Of a stretch of 64,000 nucleotides of DNA, positions 1 through 9,170 are shown piece after piece. A program made the translations under genes and the position numbers. Under the pieces are notes generated by a model. That model saw nothing but the letters and a program-made list of their open reading frames with translations, was not told the origin of the DNA and searched no databases. This stretch comes from Larkinella humicola (lineage in GTDB: Bacteria; Bacteroidota; Bacteroidia; Cytophagales; Spirosomataceae). The first letter of the stretch is position 1, and every line of letters starts with the position of its first letter. The DNA lies in assembly GCF_008727875.1 (NCBI RefSeq), contig NZ_VTWS01000006.1, forward strand, positions 62,001-126,000. The letters run 5' to 3'.

Positions 1-4
1 CCTT

Positions 5-754
5 TTAACGTTTGGAAGCTGCGTGCTTCTCCAGCAACCGCAGCGTATGGTCCAGGGATTTCGGATCACTCCATTCTTCATGACCCGGCACTACGATTTT
101 TGCCGTGCCAAACCGGCTTTTTACCCGTTGAATGGAATTCGCCCATTCCTTCAGGTTGGCGTCGGCGAGGTTGCCCATCCCGAAAGCAGCCACACTTTTG
201 ACGAAACAGCCGCCGTGCAGAATCTGTTGCTTCGGCAACCAGACCACAATGTTGTCGCTCGTGTGTCCTTCGCCCGGAAAATAACAGCGGATGGGTTCCT
301 GACCGATGGTAAACGTGGTATCGTTTGGTACGATGGCTTCGGGAGCCTCATAACCCAGTTTTACCGATTTTTGGGCCGTCAAGGGGGTACTGATCACACG
401 GACCCCGGCTTTCCGGAGTTCGGCAATCCCGCCGACGCGGTCTTCGTGGGCGTGCGTGACAATGCAAAGCCGAACGGGCTGACGCAGGCTGTCGGCCACC
501 CACTGGAGCAATTGCCGGGTGTTGTCGGTATTGCCATCGCTGTCCCAACCCGAATCCACGAGCACAACACCATCTTTTGTTTTAATAATCAGGCCGTTAG
601 AGGGAACACTGGTGTTCTGATAAACCCCGTAGGTCGTATGAACGAGAACCTTATCATTCAGGGGCGTTACCTTGAGTTTCGGTTTTTGCGACGATTGAGC
701 CGAGGTCTGACGCTGGAACAGAAGAGCAAAAACAAGTGCTGTCAGGATGCGCAT
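5..754 (-). CDS. Secreted subclass B1-type metallo-beta-lactamase-fold hydrolase
   Basis: Predicted periplasmic zinc hydrolase of the metallo-beta-lactamase superfamily, 249 aa. I placed the start at the ATG at 754 because the next residues form a signal peptide ending near QTSAQ; the longer reading frame adds 43 residues in front of it. Zinc ligands of a B1 enzyme are all visible: H101, H103 and D105 (HAHED), H164 (GEGHTSDN), C183 (HGGCF) and H225 (PGHEEW). The Cys ligand and the GHTSDN motif fit subclass B1 and argue against a glyoxalase II. Family knowledge says B1 enzymes open beta-lactam rings; whether this one gives resistance cannot be told from sequence. It is divergent from the M28 peptidase gene. 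No Shine-Dalgarno is visible. Confidence 0.85.
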   Translation of the reverse strand: MRILTALVFALLFQRQTSAQSSQKPKLKVTPLNDKVLVHTTYGVYQNTSVPSNGLIIKTKDGVVLVDSGWDSDGNTDNTRQLLQWVADSLRQPVRLCIVTHAHEDRVGGIAELRKAGVRVISTPLTAQKSVKLGYEAPEAIVPNDTTFTIGQEPIRCYFPGEGHTSDNIVVWLPKQQILHGGCFVKSVAAFGMGNLADANLKEWANSIQRVKSRFGTAKIVVPGHEEWSDPKSLDHTLRLLEKHAASKR

Positions 755-903
755 GAAGTAGAAAACAGCTTGATGAAGGAATTGATTCGTTGGTGAAAAA
801 GCAGTGATACCTGATAACAAAGTTGCGAAAATGTTTTCAATTTGAAACCATTGCAATAAGGCTCTGTGCTTCAAAACCGGCAAAATCCGCTACTTTTACG
901 GGC

Positions 904-1836
904 ATGAACTACCGATTTTTTGCTTTATTTCTTCTGTTAACCGTTCCGGTTCTTGCGCAGGAGCCATCGGCCAGCCGCATTACCCGACACATCAAAAAAC
1001 TGGCTTCCGACCAAATGAAAGGCCGGGGTACCGGCAGTCGTGAAAATGCCAAAGCCGCGGCCTACATCGCCCGGCACTTCCGGAAATACGGTCTGAAACC
1101 GCTGGGGGAAGACGGTTTTTACCAGCCTTTTACGGCCAAAGTCCGGCGCGTGGTGGTGCCCGACAGCCTCCGCAAAGCCGCCAACGTGATCGGTTTTCTG
1201 GACAACGGCGCGGAGCATACCATCGTGATCGGCGCGCATTACGACCACCTGGGCCTGGGCGATCAGGGCAGTTCGCTGGACGCCAACCCCCAGGGGCAGA
1301 TTCACAACGGGGCCGACGACAATGCTTCGGGCGTGGCCGGTTTGCTGGAACTGGCGCAGTATTACGCAAAAAATTCGGAGAAAGAACCGTACAATTTTCT
1401 GTTCATGGCGTTCGGCGCGGAAGAACTGGGGTTGCTGGGTTCGCGGCATTTCCTGAACCACCCTACCCTGCCCCTGGACCGGATGAACTTCATGGTGTGC
1501 ATGGACATGATTGGCCGGTATAACCCGGAACGCGGCATCGGCATCGGAGGCTACGGAACCGCCGACGCCTGGCCGACGGTTTTTAAAGACGTCACCGCCG
1601 GGGTAAAATTCTTCACCGACCGGGCCGGCAACGGCGGTTCCGATAATGCGGCTTTTTACGCCAAAAAAATTCCCGTGCTGTTTTTCCACACCGGCGGTCA
1701 TCCGGATTACCACAAACCCAGTGACGATGCCGAGAAAATCGACGCCAAAGCCGAAGAGGAAATTCTGCGGCTGGAAATCAAACTGATCGACAAGGCCCTG
1801 AAGCTGCCGAAAATGACATTCACCCCGGTTCAGTAA
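904..1836 (+). CDS. Secreted M28-family zinc aminopeptidase
   Basis: Exported metallopeptidase of 310 aa that would trim N-terminal residues from peptides in the periplasm or outside. The ATG at 904 begins a signal peptide (MNYRFFALFLLLTVPVLAQ), so I prefer it to the in-frame start 81 bases upstream. Di-zinc ligands of the M28 family are present in order: H112/D114 (GAHYDH), D138 or D139 (GADDNASG), the Glu pair E173/E174 (GAEELG), D201 (MDMIGR) and a C-terminal His in HTGGHPDYH. Length fits single-domain M28 enzymes without a PA insert. It stands alone between the divergent lactamase-like gene and the serine hydrolase downstream. Confidence 0.88.
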   Translation: MNYRFFALFLLLTVPVLAQEPSASRITRHIKKLASDQMKGRGTGSRENAKAAAYIARHFRKYGLKPLGEDGFYQPFTAKVRRVVVPDSLRKAANVIGFLDNGAEHTIVIGAHYDHLGLGDQGSSLDANPQGQIHNGADDNASGVAGLLELAQYYAKNSEKEPYNFLFMAFGAEELGLLGSRHFLNHPTLPLDRMNFMVCMDMIGRYNPERGIGIGGYGTADAWPTVFKDVTAGVKFFTDRAGNGGSDNAAFYAKKIPVLFFHTGGHPDYHKPSDDAEKIDAKAEEEILRLEIKLIDKALKLPKMTFTPVQ

Positions 1837-1944
1837 GCTACCCGTCGAACGATTCTGTCCTGGCAGAGTATGGCCGGAAGCAAAGCGACTTTCTACTGAA
1901 AATGCGCAATTGACAGCGTTGGCCCACGTAGAAAGACCTCCGGC

Positions 1945-3819
1945 ATGACCTTCCCCCAACAAATTCGTTATACGTTTTTCCTTTTTTGCTTCCTTTTCGT
2001 TCATCTGACCGGAAAAAGCCAGGAAAAACCAAAGTCCCCCAAAACCATTCCGGAACTTCAACGGGCGATTGAAAACGTGCTGAAAGAAACCGGGACCCCG
2101 GCCGTCGGGGTGGCTTTGGTGAACGGAGACAGTACGGTTTGGGTGGCCGGTTTGGGAAAAGCCAATCTGGAAAAAAACACGAAAGCTACCACTACGACGC
2201 TGTTCCGCATTGGTTCGGTGTCGAAAATGTTCGTTTCGCTGGCGATTCTGAAGCTCCAGGAAGAAGGCCGGGTGAGTCTGAAAGATAAAGTGCGAGACTT
2301 AGCCCCCGAAATCGCCTACGTCAACCCCTGGGAAAAAACCGCTCCGATTCTGGTGGAGCACCTGCTGGAACACACCACGGGCTGGGACGACATGCACATG
2401 GCAGATTACGCCCTCAACGATCCAACCCTTACGCTGAAACAGGGACTCGATTTTCTGCCGGGCACCCGGACATCCCGCTGGATGCCGGGCACACGGATGG
2501 CCTACAGCAATTCAGGTCCGCCGGTGGCCGCTTACATCATCGAAAAACGGACGGGCCAGCGTTTTGAAGACTACATACAGACTCATTTTTTTCAACCGCT
2601 GGGCATGACAACGGCGACCTATTTTGCGTCGGAGCTTTACCGGCAACGGGGGGCCACCCTCTACGTGAACAACGATCCCCAGCCGTACTGGAACATCAGC
2701 GTTCGTCCGTCGGGGGCCATTAACGCGTCACCGGAGGATATGGCCCGAATGCTCCGCTTTTTTGTCAACCGGGGTCGGGTTGGGGATCGGCAACTTGTGC
2801 GTGAAACCTCCTTGAAACGCATGGAAACTCCCTCCACCACCACGGGCGCCCGGGCGGGTCTGGACTACGGATACGGTTTGGCCAACTATTCGACCCCGTA
2901 TAAGCAGTTTGTGTACCGATCCCACTCAGGCGGGGTAAACGGCGGACTGACGGATTTTGCGTATCTCCCGATGCAACGGGTGGGCTATGCCATTATGATC
3001 AATGCCGCAAACGGAAATGCCCTTTCCCAGATCGGGAACCTGATCCGGAGTTTTCAGACCGCCCCTTTTCAGACCGATTCGGCCCGCAAAAAACCGGTGG
3101 ATCGAAAGCTCGAGGATGCGATTTCGGGCTATTATGTTCCGATCAATCCGCGGGTGCAAAAGATGTATTTTCAACAGCGGATTGTGGATGTAAAGCGCCT
3201 TTGGCGGAACGGAAATTTTCTTTTTAGCCGAAACCTGTTCGGGGGCGGTTTAGAAACCCACGTCGCCCTGACCGACCGGCAGTATGCCTCACCCGAAACC
3301 GGGAAAATCAGTGTGGTGCGAGTACAGGACCCGCTGGTAGGGGAAGTCGTTCATGTGGGCAGTCTGGTTCTGCTGCGGATTTCACCGGTTCTGGCCTTCG
3401 GTCAATACCTTCTCAGTATCCTCTGGATCCTGTATCTGCTGGGTTCGGTGATTTTCGGCAGCGTCTGGTTGATCCGCTATTGGAAGACCAGGCGGAGCCG
3501 TACGGAGACGCGCAACGTTATTTTGTGGCCTTTTCTGACGAGTCTGCTTTTTCTGGTGACCACGATTCTGGGCATCATCGGCGGGCAGGATCCGATGGAA
3601 CGGCTGGGAAAGGTGGGGTTTGTATCGGTCTCCGCGCTGGTATTGTCCATTCTTTTTGCCCTGGCGGCCGTCTGGTCCGTCATCACGTTGATCCGGGAAC
3701 GGAACGCCAGCCTGAACAGAACCCTTTACTGGCACATGGTCGTGCTGTCGGTTCTCCATATCATGGCCACCGGGTATCTAACGTGGTTTGGGGCCATTGG
3801 CGTACCAAGCTGGCAGTAA
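1945..3819 (+). CDS. Class C beta-lactamase-like serine hydrolase with C-terminal membrane domain
   Basis: Serine hydrolase of 624 aa in the penicillin-binding-protein/class C beta-lactamase family. It has an N-terminal signal or anchor segment, then a catalytic domain with all three signature motifs: S91-V-S-K94, the YxN motif Y187-S-N189, and the HxGG motif H327-S-G-G330. Residues of about 380-470 form a beta-rich linker. The C-terminal 150 residues carry about four hydrophobic helices (YLLSILWILYLLGSVIFG and others), so the enzyme is probably tethered with the catalytic domain in the periplasm. Relatives include D-aminopeptidases and esterases; the substrate is unknown. A terminator hairpin follows 22 bases after the stop. 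Confidence 0.85.
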   Translation: MTFPQQIRYTFFLFCFLFVHLTGKSQEKPKSPKTIPELQRAIENVLKETGTPAVGVALVNGDSTVWVAGLGKANLEKNTKATTTTLFRIGSVSKMFVSLAILKLQEEGRVSLKDKVRDLAPEIAYVNPWEKTAPILVEHLLEHTTGWDDMHMADYALNDPTLTLKQGLDFLPGTRTSRWMPGTRMAYSNSGPPVAAYIIEKRTGQRFEDYIQTHFFQPLGMTTATYFASELYRQRGATLYVNNDPQPYWNISVRPSGAINASPEDMARMLRFFVNRGRVGDRQLVRETSLKRMETPSTTTGARAGLDYGYGLANYSTPYKQFVYRSHSGGVNGGLTDFAYLPMQRVGYAIMINAANGNALSQIGNLIRSFQTAPFQTDSARKKPVDRKLEDAISGYYVPINPRVQKMYFQQRIVDVKRLWRNGNFLFSRNLFGGGLETHVALTDRQYASPETGKISVVRVQDPLVGEVVHVGSLVLLRISPVLAFGQYLLSILWILYLLGSVIFGSVWLIRYWKTRRSRTETRNVILWPFLTSLLFLVTTILGIIGGQDPMERLGKVGFVSVSALVLSILFALAAVWSVITLIRERNASLNRTLYWHMVVLSVLHIMATGYLTWFGAIGVPSWQ

Positions 3820-3840
3820 CGCCCATCCTTCAGGCAGAAA

Positions 3841-3869
3841 AAACGGATCGAAATCCGTTCGATCCGTTT
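3841..3869 (+). terminator. Hairpin terminator after the serine hydrolase gene
   Basis: Perfect 12-bp inverted repeat (3841-3852 with 3858-3869) and a 5-nt loop, 22 bases after the stop codon. The right arm ends in GTTT. It separates the serine hydrolase from the aldo/keto reductase. Confidence 0.65.
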
Positions 3870-3972
3870 CCCCATTTTGGATACAACATCAAGAGATCTG
3901 GTTACTTTTTCGGAGCTGAACTGTCGCACCTTTGCAGCGTCAATAGTTGACTCCGATTTAACAAGAGAACTT

Positions 3973-4983
3973 ATGAGCAGTATTCAAAAAACGAAACTAG
4001 GCAGTCTGGGGCTGGTCGTTCCGGCCATTGGACTGGGTTGCATGGGCATGACGCAGATTGCGGGCATGGATATTTACGGAAAAGCCGACGAAGCCGAATC
4101 CATTGCGACCATTCACCGCTCGCTCGAACTGGGCGGCAATTTTCTGGACACGGCGGACTTGTACGGCCCACTCGCCAACGAACGGCTCGTGGCCAAAGCC
4201 ATCCGGGGAAACCGGGATCAGTATGTGATTGCCACCAAGTTCGGCTACGAGATCGACGATACCGAGCAACTGACCTGGCGCATCAACGGCCAGCGGGACT
4301 ACGTCAAAAAAGCCGTCGAGCGTTCGCTGAAAAACCTGGGAACCGATTTCATCGACCTTTATTATCTCCACCGTCTGGACCCCAACACGCCGATTGAAGA
4401 AACCGTAGGCGCGATGGCCGAGCTGGTTCAGGAAGGGAAAATCGGGTACATCGGGTTGTCGGAAGTGGGTTCGGAAACCATTCGGAAGGCCCACAACGTT
4501 CATCCCCTGACGGCGGTCCAGACCGAGTATTCCCTGTTTGAACGCAGTGTGGAAGAAGACGGTATTCTGGCAACGATTCAGGAACTGGGCATTGGTTTTG
4601 TGGCCTATTCGCCCTTAGGACGCGGATTTCTGTCCGGCGACATTCAGACACCGGATGATTTTCCCGCCAACGATTTCCGCCGGAGCATTCCCCGCTTTCA
4701 GGGAGAGCAGTTTTACAATAACATTGAGCTGGTGAATGAGATCAAGAAACTGGCCGCTGAAAAAGACATTACGCCGTCGCAACTGGCCATTGCCTGGGTG
4801 ATTGCCAAAGGTTTTTTGCCGATTCCGGGGACCAAACGCGTGAAATACGTGGAGCAGAATCTGGCGGCCACCGGCATCACGCTGAGTGCTGACGAACTGG
4901 CCCGACTGGAAGCCATCATTCCGCTGGGAACGCCAACCGGCGACCGGTATGACGCTGGAGGAATGGCGATGGTAAACTTATAA
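3973..4983 (+). CDS. Aldo/keto reductase
   Basis: Cytosolic NADPH-dependent oxidoreductase with a TIM-barrel fold, 336 aa, of the Tas/AKR13-type group. The catalytic tetrad is readable: D59 (FLDTADLYG), Y64, K89 (IATKFGYE) and H133 (YYLHRLD). The C-terminal IPGTKRVKYVEQN stretch is the cofactor-binding strand typical of this family. I chose the ATG at 3973 because the family's conserved N-terminus (KLGSLGLVVPAIGLGCMGM) begins right after it; the 32 extra upstream codons look non-coding. A perfect stem-loop follows the stop. The AraC gene just downstream may regulate it, since such pairing is common, but nothing in the sequence proves this. Confidence 0.9.
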   Translation: MSSIQKTKLGSLGLVVPAIGLGCMGMTQIAGMDIYGKADEAESIATIHRSLELGGNFLDTADLYGPLANERLVAKAIRGNRDQYVIATKFGYEIDDTEQLTWRINGQRDYVKKAVERSLKNLGTDFIDLYYLHRLDPNTPIEETVGAMAELVQEGKIGYIGLSEVGSETIRKAHNVHPLTAVQTEYSLFERSVEEDGILATIQELGIGFVAYSPLGRGFLSGDIQTPDDFPANDFRRSIPRFQGEQFYNNIELVNEIKKLAAEKDITPSQLAIAWVIAKGFLPIPGTKRVKYVEQNLAATGITLSADELARLEAIIPLGTPTGDRYDAGGMAMVNL

Positions 4984-5000
4984 ATAAAAGTAGAAAGGCA

Positions 5001-5037
5001 ACCCGGAAAAGCATTGCCAAAAAATGCTTTTCCGGGT
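5001..5037 (+). terminator. Strong intrinsic-type terminator between aldo/keto reductase and AraC gene
   Basis: Perfect 15-bp stem (5001-5015 with 5023-5037), 7-nt loop, followed by CTTTAAA, 17 bases after the reductase stop. An ATG at 5024 in the AraC frame lies inside the right arm, which argues that the real AraC start is the ATG at 5057. Confidence 0.8.
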
Positions 5038-5056
5038 CTTTAAAAACGAAACCGGC

Positions 5057-5977
5057 ATGAAAAAGAACGACCGTTCTCCCTATTTTATCAGTTCAATCGC
5101 TGAATTACACCGGATTCTGGAGTTACCCAAACCGGAACATCCGCTGGTGAGCGTAATTAATTTCGAAGAAATAACCTGCTATACGGATGAAAGCCTGAGA
5201 AGTCTTATTTACAATTTTTACTCGATCTGCATTAAAAAAGGATTCAAAGGAAAATTAAAGTATGGTCAGAACTATTATGATTTCGATGAAGGGATCATGA
5301 CGTTCTTTTCACCCGGGCAGGTCATTACCACGGATATCACGGATGAGCTGGCGCTTTCGGGTTGGTGGCTGGTGGTGCATTCTGATTACATCCGGAATTA
5401 CCAATTGGCAAAATCCATCCGGAATTACGGTTTTTTCTCGTATGCCGCGAATGAAGCCCTGCACCTTTCCGAAAAGGAAGAAGCAATGGCCACCACCATT
5501 ATGAAGAACATTGAGCAGGAATATCGTTCGAATATTGACTCCTACAGTCAGGATGTTATCGTTTCGCACATTGAATTATTGCTCAATTATTCAAACCGGT
5601 TCTACAACCGGCAGTTCATCACCCGCAAGGCTGCCAACAGCGATTTGTTGATCAAGCTGGAAGCGTTGTTGGCAGATTATTTCGCCGGTGAAAAAGTGCA
5701 GCAACTGGGTCTGCCAACGGTCCATTACATTTCGGAACAACTCGCCATTTCCCCCAATTATTTGAGCGACCTGCTGCGCAACCTGACGGGCCAGAGCACC
5801 CAGCAGCACATCCACAACAAACTGATCGAAAAAGCACAGGAAATTCTGACGACCACTTCCCTCTCGGTGAGCGAAATCGCGTATCAGCTTGGTTTTGAGT
5901 ATCCGCAGTCGTTTAGCAAACTGTTTAAAAATAAAACGAATCTCTCTCCGCTCGAATTCCGGCATACGTTCAATTAG
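5057..5977 (+). CDS. AraC-family transcriptional regulator
   Basis: DNA-binding regulator of 306 aa. The C-terminal third is a typical AraC double helix-turn-helix: a first helix pair around LAISPNYLSDLLRNLTG and a second around SVSEIAYQLGFEYPQSFSK, ending in the family signature NLSPLEFR. The N-terminal two thirds resemble the cupin-like sensor regions of Bacteroidota AraC proteins, with no recognisable ligand motif. The start at 5057 was chosen because an alternative in-frame ATG at 5024 is buried in the terminator hairpin of the preceding gene. The regulon is unknown; the aldo/keto reductase upstream is the obvious candidate. Confidence 0.88.
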   Translation: MKKNDRSPYFISSIAELHRILELPKPEHPLVSVINFEEITCYTDESLRSLIYNFYSICIKKGFKGKLKYGQNYYDFDEGIMTFFSPGQVITTDITDELALSGWWLVVHSDYIRNYQLAKSIRNYGFFSYAANEALHLSEKEEAMATTIMKNIEQEYRSNIDSYSQDVIVSHIELLLNYSNRFYNRQFITRKAANSDLLIKLEALLADYFAGEKVQQLGLPTVHYISEQLAISPNYLSDLLRNLTGQSTQQHIHNKLIEKAQEILTTTSLSVSEIAYQLGFEYPQSFSKLFKNKTNLSPLEFRHTFN

Positions 5978-6465
5978 GTTGCTGTAGTAAGGCCAATTAA
6001 ACAGTAGCCGAATTGCCTGCAAAACACGGTTTATTCTTTCTCTTTTTTGCCCCGGCCCCCTGAAGAACAGATCAAAAAAAGGAAATTTCTGTTTCAAGTT
6101 ATTCCTATCTTTATAGTTATTTTTCCATGCAACTATTCAGCTATACGCCTTAATTATCAGACAATATTACCTTCTTGCATAAACAGATATTGCTACACCG
6201 TTTACTAACTTAACCTTCGCTTCCATCTCCTGCGAAACAAATTTGCGCTAACCTGATGCCATTCCGTTGATCGAAATGAGCATCTGAGCAGGCTCCATTG
6301 AAAACCGCCCCTCTTCTTATTAAAGAATCAACGTTCTATCCTGCGAATAAATTCTATATTTGTGATACCGCATGCCGAAGTGCCTGAAATGTTCTTTTTA
6401 AAAAAGGAAAATACCCGGCATTGTCGCGTCTCATTGGTGTATAATTCTTAAACCCTACTTGCGTT
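5978..6465. other. Intergenic region before the CotH-like gene
   Basis: A 488-bp AT-rich stretch with no convincing reading frame, tRNA or long repeat. It contains one good Bacteroidota -7 element (listed separately) and weaker near-matches such as TATCTTTA around 6110. It probably serves as promoter and leader of the CotH-like gene. Confidence 0.6.
6355..6362 (+). promoter_or_regulatory. Candidate -7 promoter element for the CotH-like gene
   Basis: TATATTTG matches the Bacteroidota sigma-ABfr -7 consensus TAnnTTTG, about 100 bases upstream of the start. No clear TTG at -33 was found, so support is partial. Confidence 0.4.
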
Positions 6466-9099
6466 ATGAAGCAAAACTTTACCTCTTTTAAGTCGTTTTA
6501 CGCTCATTTTTTTACTTTTCTGCTGGTGATTTCCTGCGGGGGAACAACCGCGCTGTATGCCCAATCAGTTAGCGCACAACCTGACAGTTACCAGATTGAT
6601 AAATCAAGAAAGCTGATCGTCTGCAACCGAATTCCAACCATTCCATCCGGACAGCCGGGGGCCCTGAAAATTACATTCGATAAAGAGTATACGTTTTCAG
6701 AAACGACACCGGCTTTTCAGACTGGAAAAGCCTACAAGATTACAAACAGCGGGGCCACCTTCACCCTTTTCTTCACGGGATTACCTCTCCTGAATATCAA
6801 AACCGTTAACAGTAAGGCCATTAACGAAAAAGAAGATGATGTCCGGACACCGGGTACGATCACCCTCTCTACGGTGGATAAACCTTTGGTGACATCCTAC
6901 ATGGGCATTCGGGTGCGGGGTAATTTCTCGAGAGGTTATCCTAAAAAAGGGTACAACATGGAATTATGGAATGATGTAAAAGGAGATGAAAGCCGGGATC
7001 TTAGTCTGGATGGACTCCGTGAGGACAGCGACTATTATCTCCTGGCCATGTACGGCGAATCCATGCGACTCCAGAATGCAACTGCGCATTCGCTGTGGCT
7101 AAAAACGCATACGCTGCCGTATATCGCCAAGGAACCGGAAGCCATTGGTGGAATCCGATACCGGTATACCGATGTATTCATTAACGGTTCCTACAACGGC
7201 GTTTATCTGTTGACGGAAAAAGAAGACCGGAAGCAATTAAAACTAAAGAAAATCACGGATGGCGGTGAAGTTCGGGGCGAACTCTACAAAACCAACCCGG
7301 GAAGCGCGACGAAATACGTTGGTCCATTGCCAGCCTACGATCCCAATGCCGGACTGAGTTGGGGCGGGTTTGAAATCGACTATCCGAAACAATCATTCTG
7401 GTTTAACCTCTACGATTTTGTGAACTTTATCGTCAATTCTTCCAATCAGAATTTTAAAGCCGGGATTTTCAATCGGGTGGAAATTACCAGTCTGATCGAC
7501 AATTTCGTTTTCATTAACGCCATCCGCGCTGCGGATAACATGTCGAACAACCAGGTGCTGGCAAAATACAAAGAGGGTGAAAAATATTTTTACCTACCGT
7601 GGGATCTGGATGCCTCGTTTGGATATGATTTTACAGGAAATAAAGAATACCATACGAACGATATCATGACCAACGGGCTCTACAACCGGCTCCTGTCGCT
7701 GGACCCCGATGGGTTTAAATCCAAGTTACGGAAACGCTGGTTTGAACTGAGAGGCACCATTTACAGCCTGGAAAGTATCAAACAGGAGTTGCGAACTAAT
7801 TACAATCTACTCCAGAATGAAGGAGCCTATGCCCGCGAAACCCTGCGGTGGCCCGATCGACTGGCATTGGCCGACTTTTCCTACATTGATCCCTGGCTCG
7901 AGAAACGCCTGGCTTATCTGGACAAATACTTCGGGGCTTTTCCGACCGACGCCCCCGCTCCCTTTGTGGTCACGATCACGTCGTTTACGGGTGTCATCGA
8001 CGGAGCGCAGAAAAAACTGGACTGGACCACCAGCAAAGAGCAAAACTCCCGCCGGTTTGAAGTGGAATTCAGCACCAATGGCAATTCTTACAGCAAGGTG
8101 GGCGAAGTGACGGCCGCCGGTACCAGTGATGGCACCAAAACCTACAGCTTCACCCATTCGAATACCTCTTCACCGGCCTACTATCGCCTGAAAATGATCA
8201 GTACCAGCGAAACCTCGCAGTATAGTAGCGTGGTTCAGATTACGGCACCGGGTGGTTGTACGCCACCGGCGGCCCCCTCCGTCAGTGCCAGTTTCACCAC
8301 GGCGACATCCGGCCAAAGTGTGCAACTGACGGCTACCGGGTGTCCGTACACGGTGGTCTGGAGCACCAACCAGACCGGGTCACCAATCACTGTAAATCCC
8401 GCCATAACAACCAGTTATACGGCCAAATGCCGCCAAGAACCCGGTTGCGAAAGCAGTTCATCCGCTACCCTTACGGTTACCATCAATGATCCCACGACCG
8501 TGACCGGTAATTTCGAAGGGTTCCTGGACAAAGTCGAGTGCGGTACCATGCGGGGTTGGGTCTGGGATCGGAACAAACCGAACACTCCGCTGACGGTCGA
8601 GTTTCTGGAAGGCGGTACGTCGCTGGGAACGGCCCTGGCCGATATCTACCGCGAGGACATTAAAGTCGCAGGCAAAGGAGACGGCCGCCACGTTTACAGT
8701 TTTCCGACGCCCGAATCCCTGAAAGACAACCGGACCCACACCATTTCGGCGCGCGTACTGGGCAGCAATTATACGCTGAAACAGTCCCCGAAAGTGCTGG
8801 GGCCCTGTGCCCCCGGCGCCCGATTAAGTGCCTCGTCCGATGACGAATCCGGCATCCGAATTTCGGTCGCGCCGAACCCGACGAGCGGTGAATTCGAGGT
8901 GAGCTTCTACACCGCCACCTGGCAGCAGTCGACGGTATCGGTTGTCGATTTACTGGGTCGCAACTGGTTTACGAGCACGCTGGAAGGCAGTGGAATTCAG
9001 AAGCAGAAAGTACGGTTAACCGGTGCCACCGGGCTGTATATGGTTCAGGTTCAACAGGGGCAGGACGTTCGCACGAAAAGTCTGGTTCTCCAGAAATAA
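6466..9099 (+). CDS. CotH-kinase-like secreted protein with T9SS C-terminal sorting domain
   Basis: Large exported protein, 877 aa. A signal peptide at the N-terminus ends near ALYAQ; a possible lipobox (VISC) inside it makes the anchoring uncertain. Residues of about 125-480 resemble the CotH family of atypical secreted protein kinases: RGNFSRGYPKKGYN, YNGVYLLTEKEDRK and PWDLDASFGYDF correspond to its conserved blocks. Next come a fibronectin-like segment (about 500-590), an Ig-like segment with paired Cys (about 600-680) and a GWVWDRNKPNTP domain (about 690-785). The last 75 residues (VAPNPTSGEFEVSFYT, then GLYMVQVQQG and KSLVLQK) are a type A T9SS sorting domain, so the protein is expected on or outside the cell surface. 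Kinase activity is an inference from family resemblance. Confidence 0.8.
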   Translation: MKQNFTSFKSFYAHFFTFLLVISCGGTTALYAQSVSAQPDSYQIDKSRKLIVCNRIPTIPSGQPGALKITFDKEYTFSETTPAFQTGKAYKITNSGATFTLFFTGLPLLNIKTVNSKAINEKEDDVRTPGTITLSTVDKPLVTSYMGIRVRGNFSRGYPKKGYNMELWNDVKGDESRDLSLDGLREDSDYYLLAMYGESMRLQNATAHSLWLKTHTLPYIAKEPEAIGGIRYRYTDVFINGSYNGVYLLTEKEDRKQLKLKKITDGGEVRGELYKTNPGSATKYVGPLPAYDPNAGLSWGGFEIDYPKQSFWFNLYDFVNFIVNSSNQNFKAGIFNRVEITSLIDNFVFINAIRAADNMSNNQVLAKYKEGEKYFYLPWDLDASFGYDFTGNKEYHTNDIMTNGLYNRLLSLDPDGFKSKLRKRWFELRGTIYSLESIKQELRTNYNLLQNEGAYARETLRWPDRLALADFSYIDPWLEKRLAYLDKYFGAFPTDAPAPFVVTITSFTGVIDGAQKKLDWTTSKEQNSRRFEVEFSTNGNSYSKVGEVTAAGTSDGTKTYSFTHSNTSSPAYYRLKMISTSETSQYSSVVQITAPGGCTPPAAPSVSASFTTATSGQSVQLTATGCPYTVVWSTNQTGSPITVNPAITTSYTAKCRQEPGCESSSSATLTVTINDPTTVTGNFEGFLDKVECGTMRGWVWDRNKPNTPLTVEFLEGGTSLGTALADIYREDIKVAGKGDGRHVYSFPTPESLKDNRTHTISARVLGSNYTLKQSPKVLGPCAPGARLSASSDDESGIRISVAPNPTSGEFEVSFYTATWQQSTVSVVDLLGRNWFTSTLEGSGIQKQKVRLTGATGLYMVQVQQGQDVRTKSLVLQK

Positions 9100-9124
9100 A
9101 CGGTTTCTACCGTTCACGATCTGA

Positions 9125-9168
9125 ATACCGAGGGCCTGCCGGAGAGTTTCCGGACAGGCCCTCGGTAT
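9125..9168. terminator. Bidirectional terminator between cotH-like and deoR-like genes
   Basis: Long stem: 9125-9138 pairs perfectly with 9155-9168, continued by CCGGA/TCCGG (9139-9143 with 9149-9153) across one bulged A. It lies between the stops of two convergent genes, 25 bases after one and 2 bases from the other. Confidence 0.75.
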
Positions 9169-9170
9169 AT

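Noticed and set aside
5-754. Calling the lactamase-fold protein a carbapenemase
   Set aside because: All B1 zinc ligands are present, but environmental B1-fold proteins often have weak or other activities; sequence alone does not support a resistance claim.
937-2061. Minus-strand open frame of 374 codons over the M28 peptidase
   Set aside because: The opposite strand encodes an intact M28 peptidase with all metal ligands; this frame has no motif.
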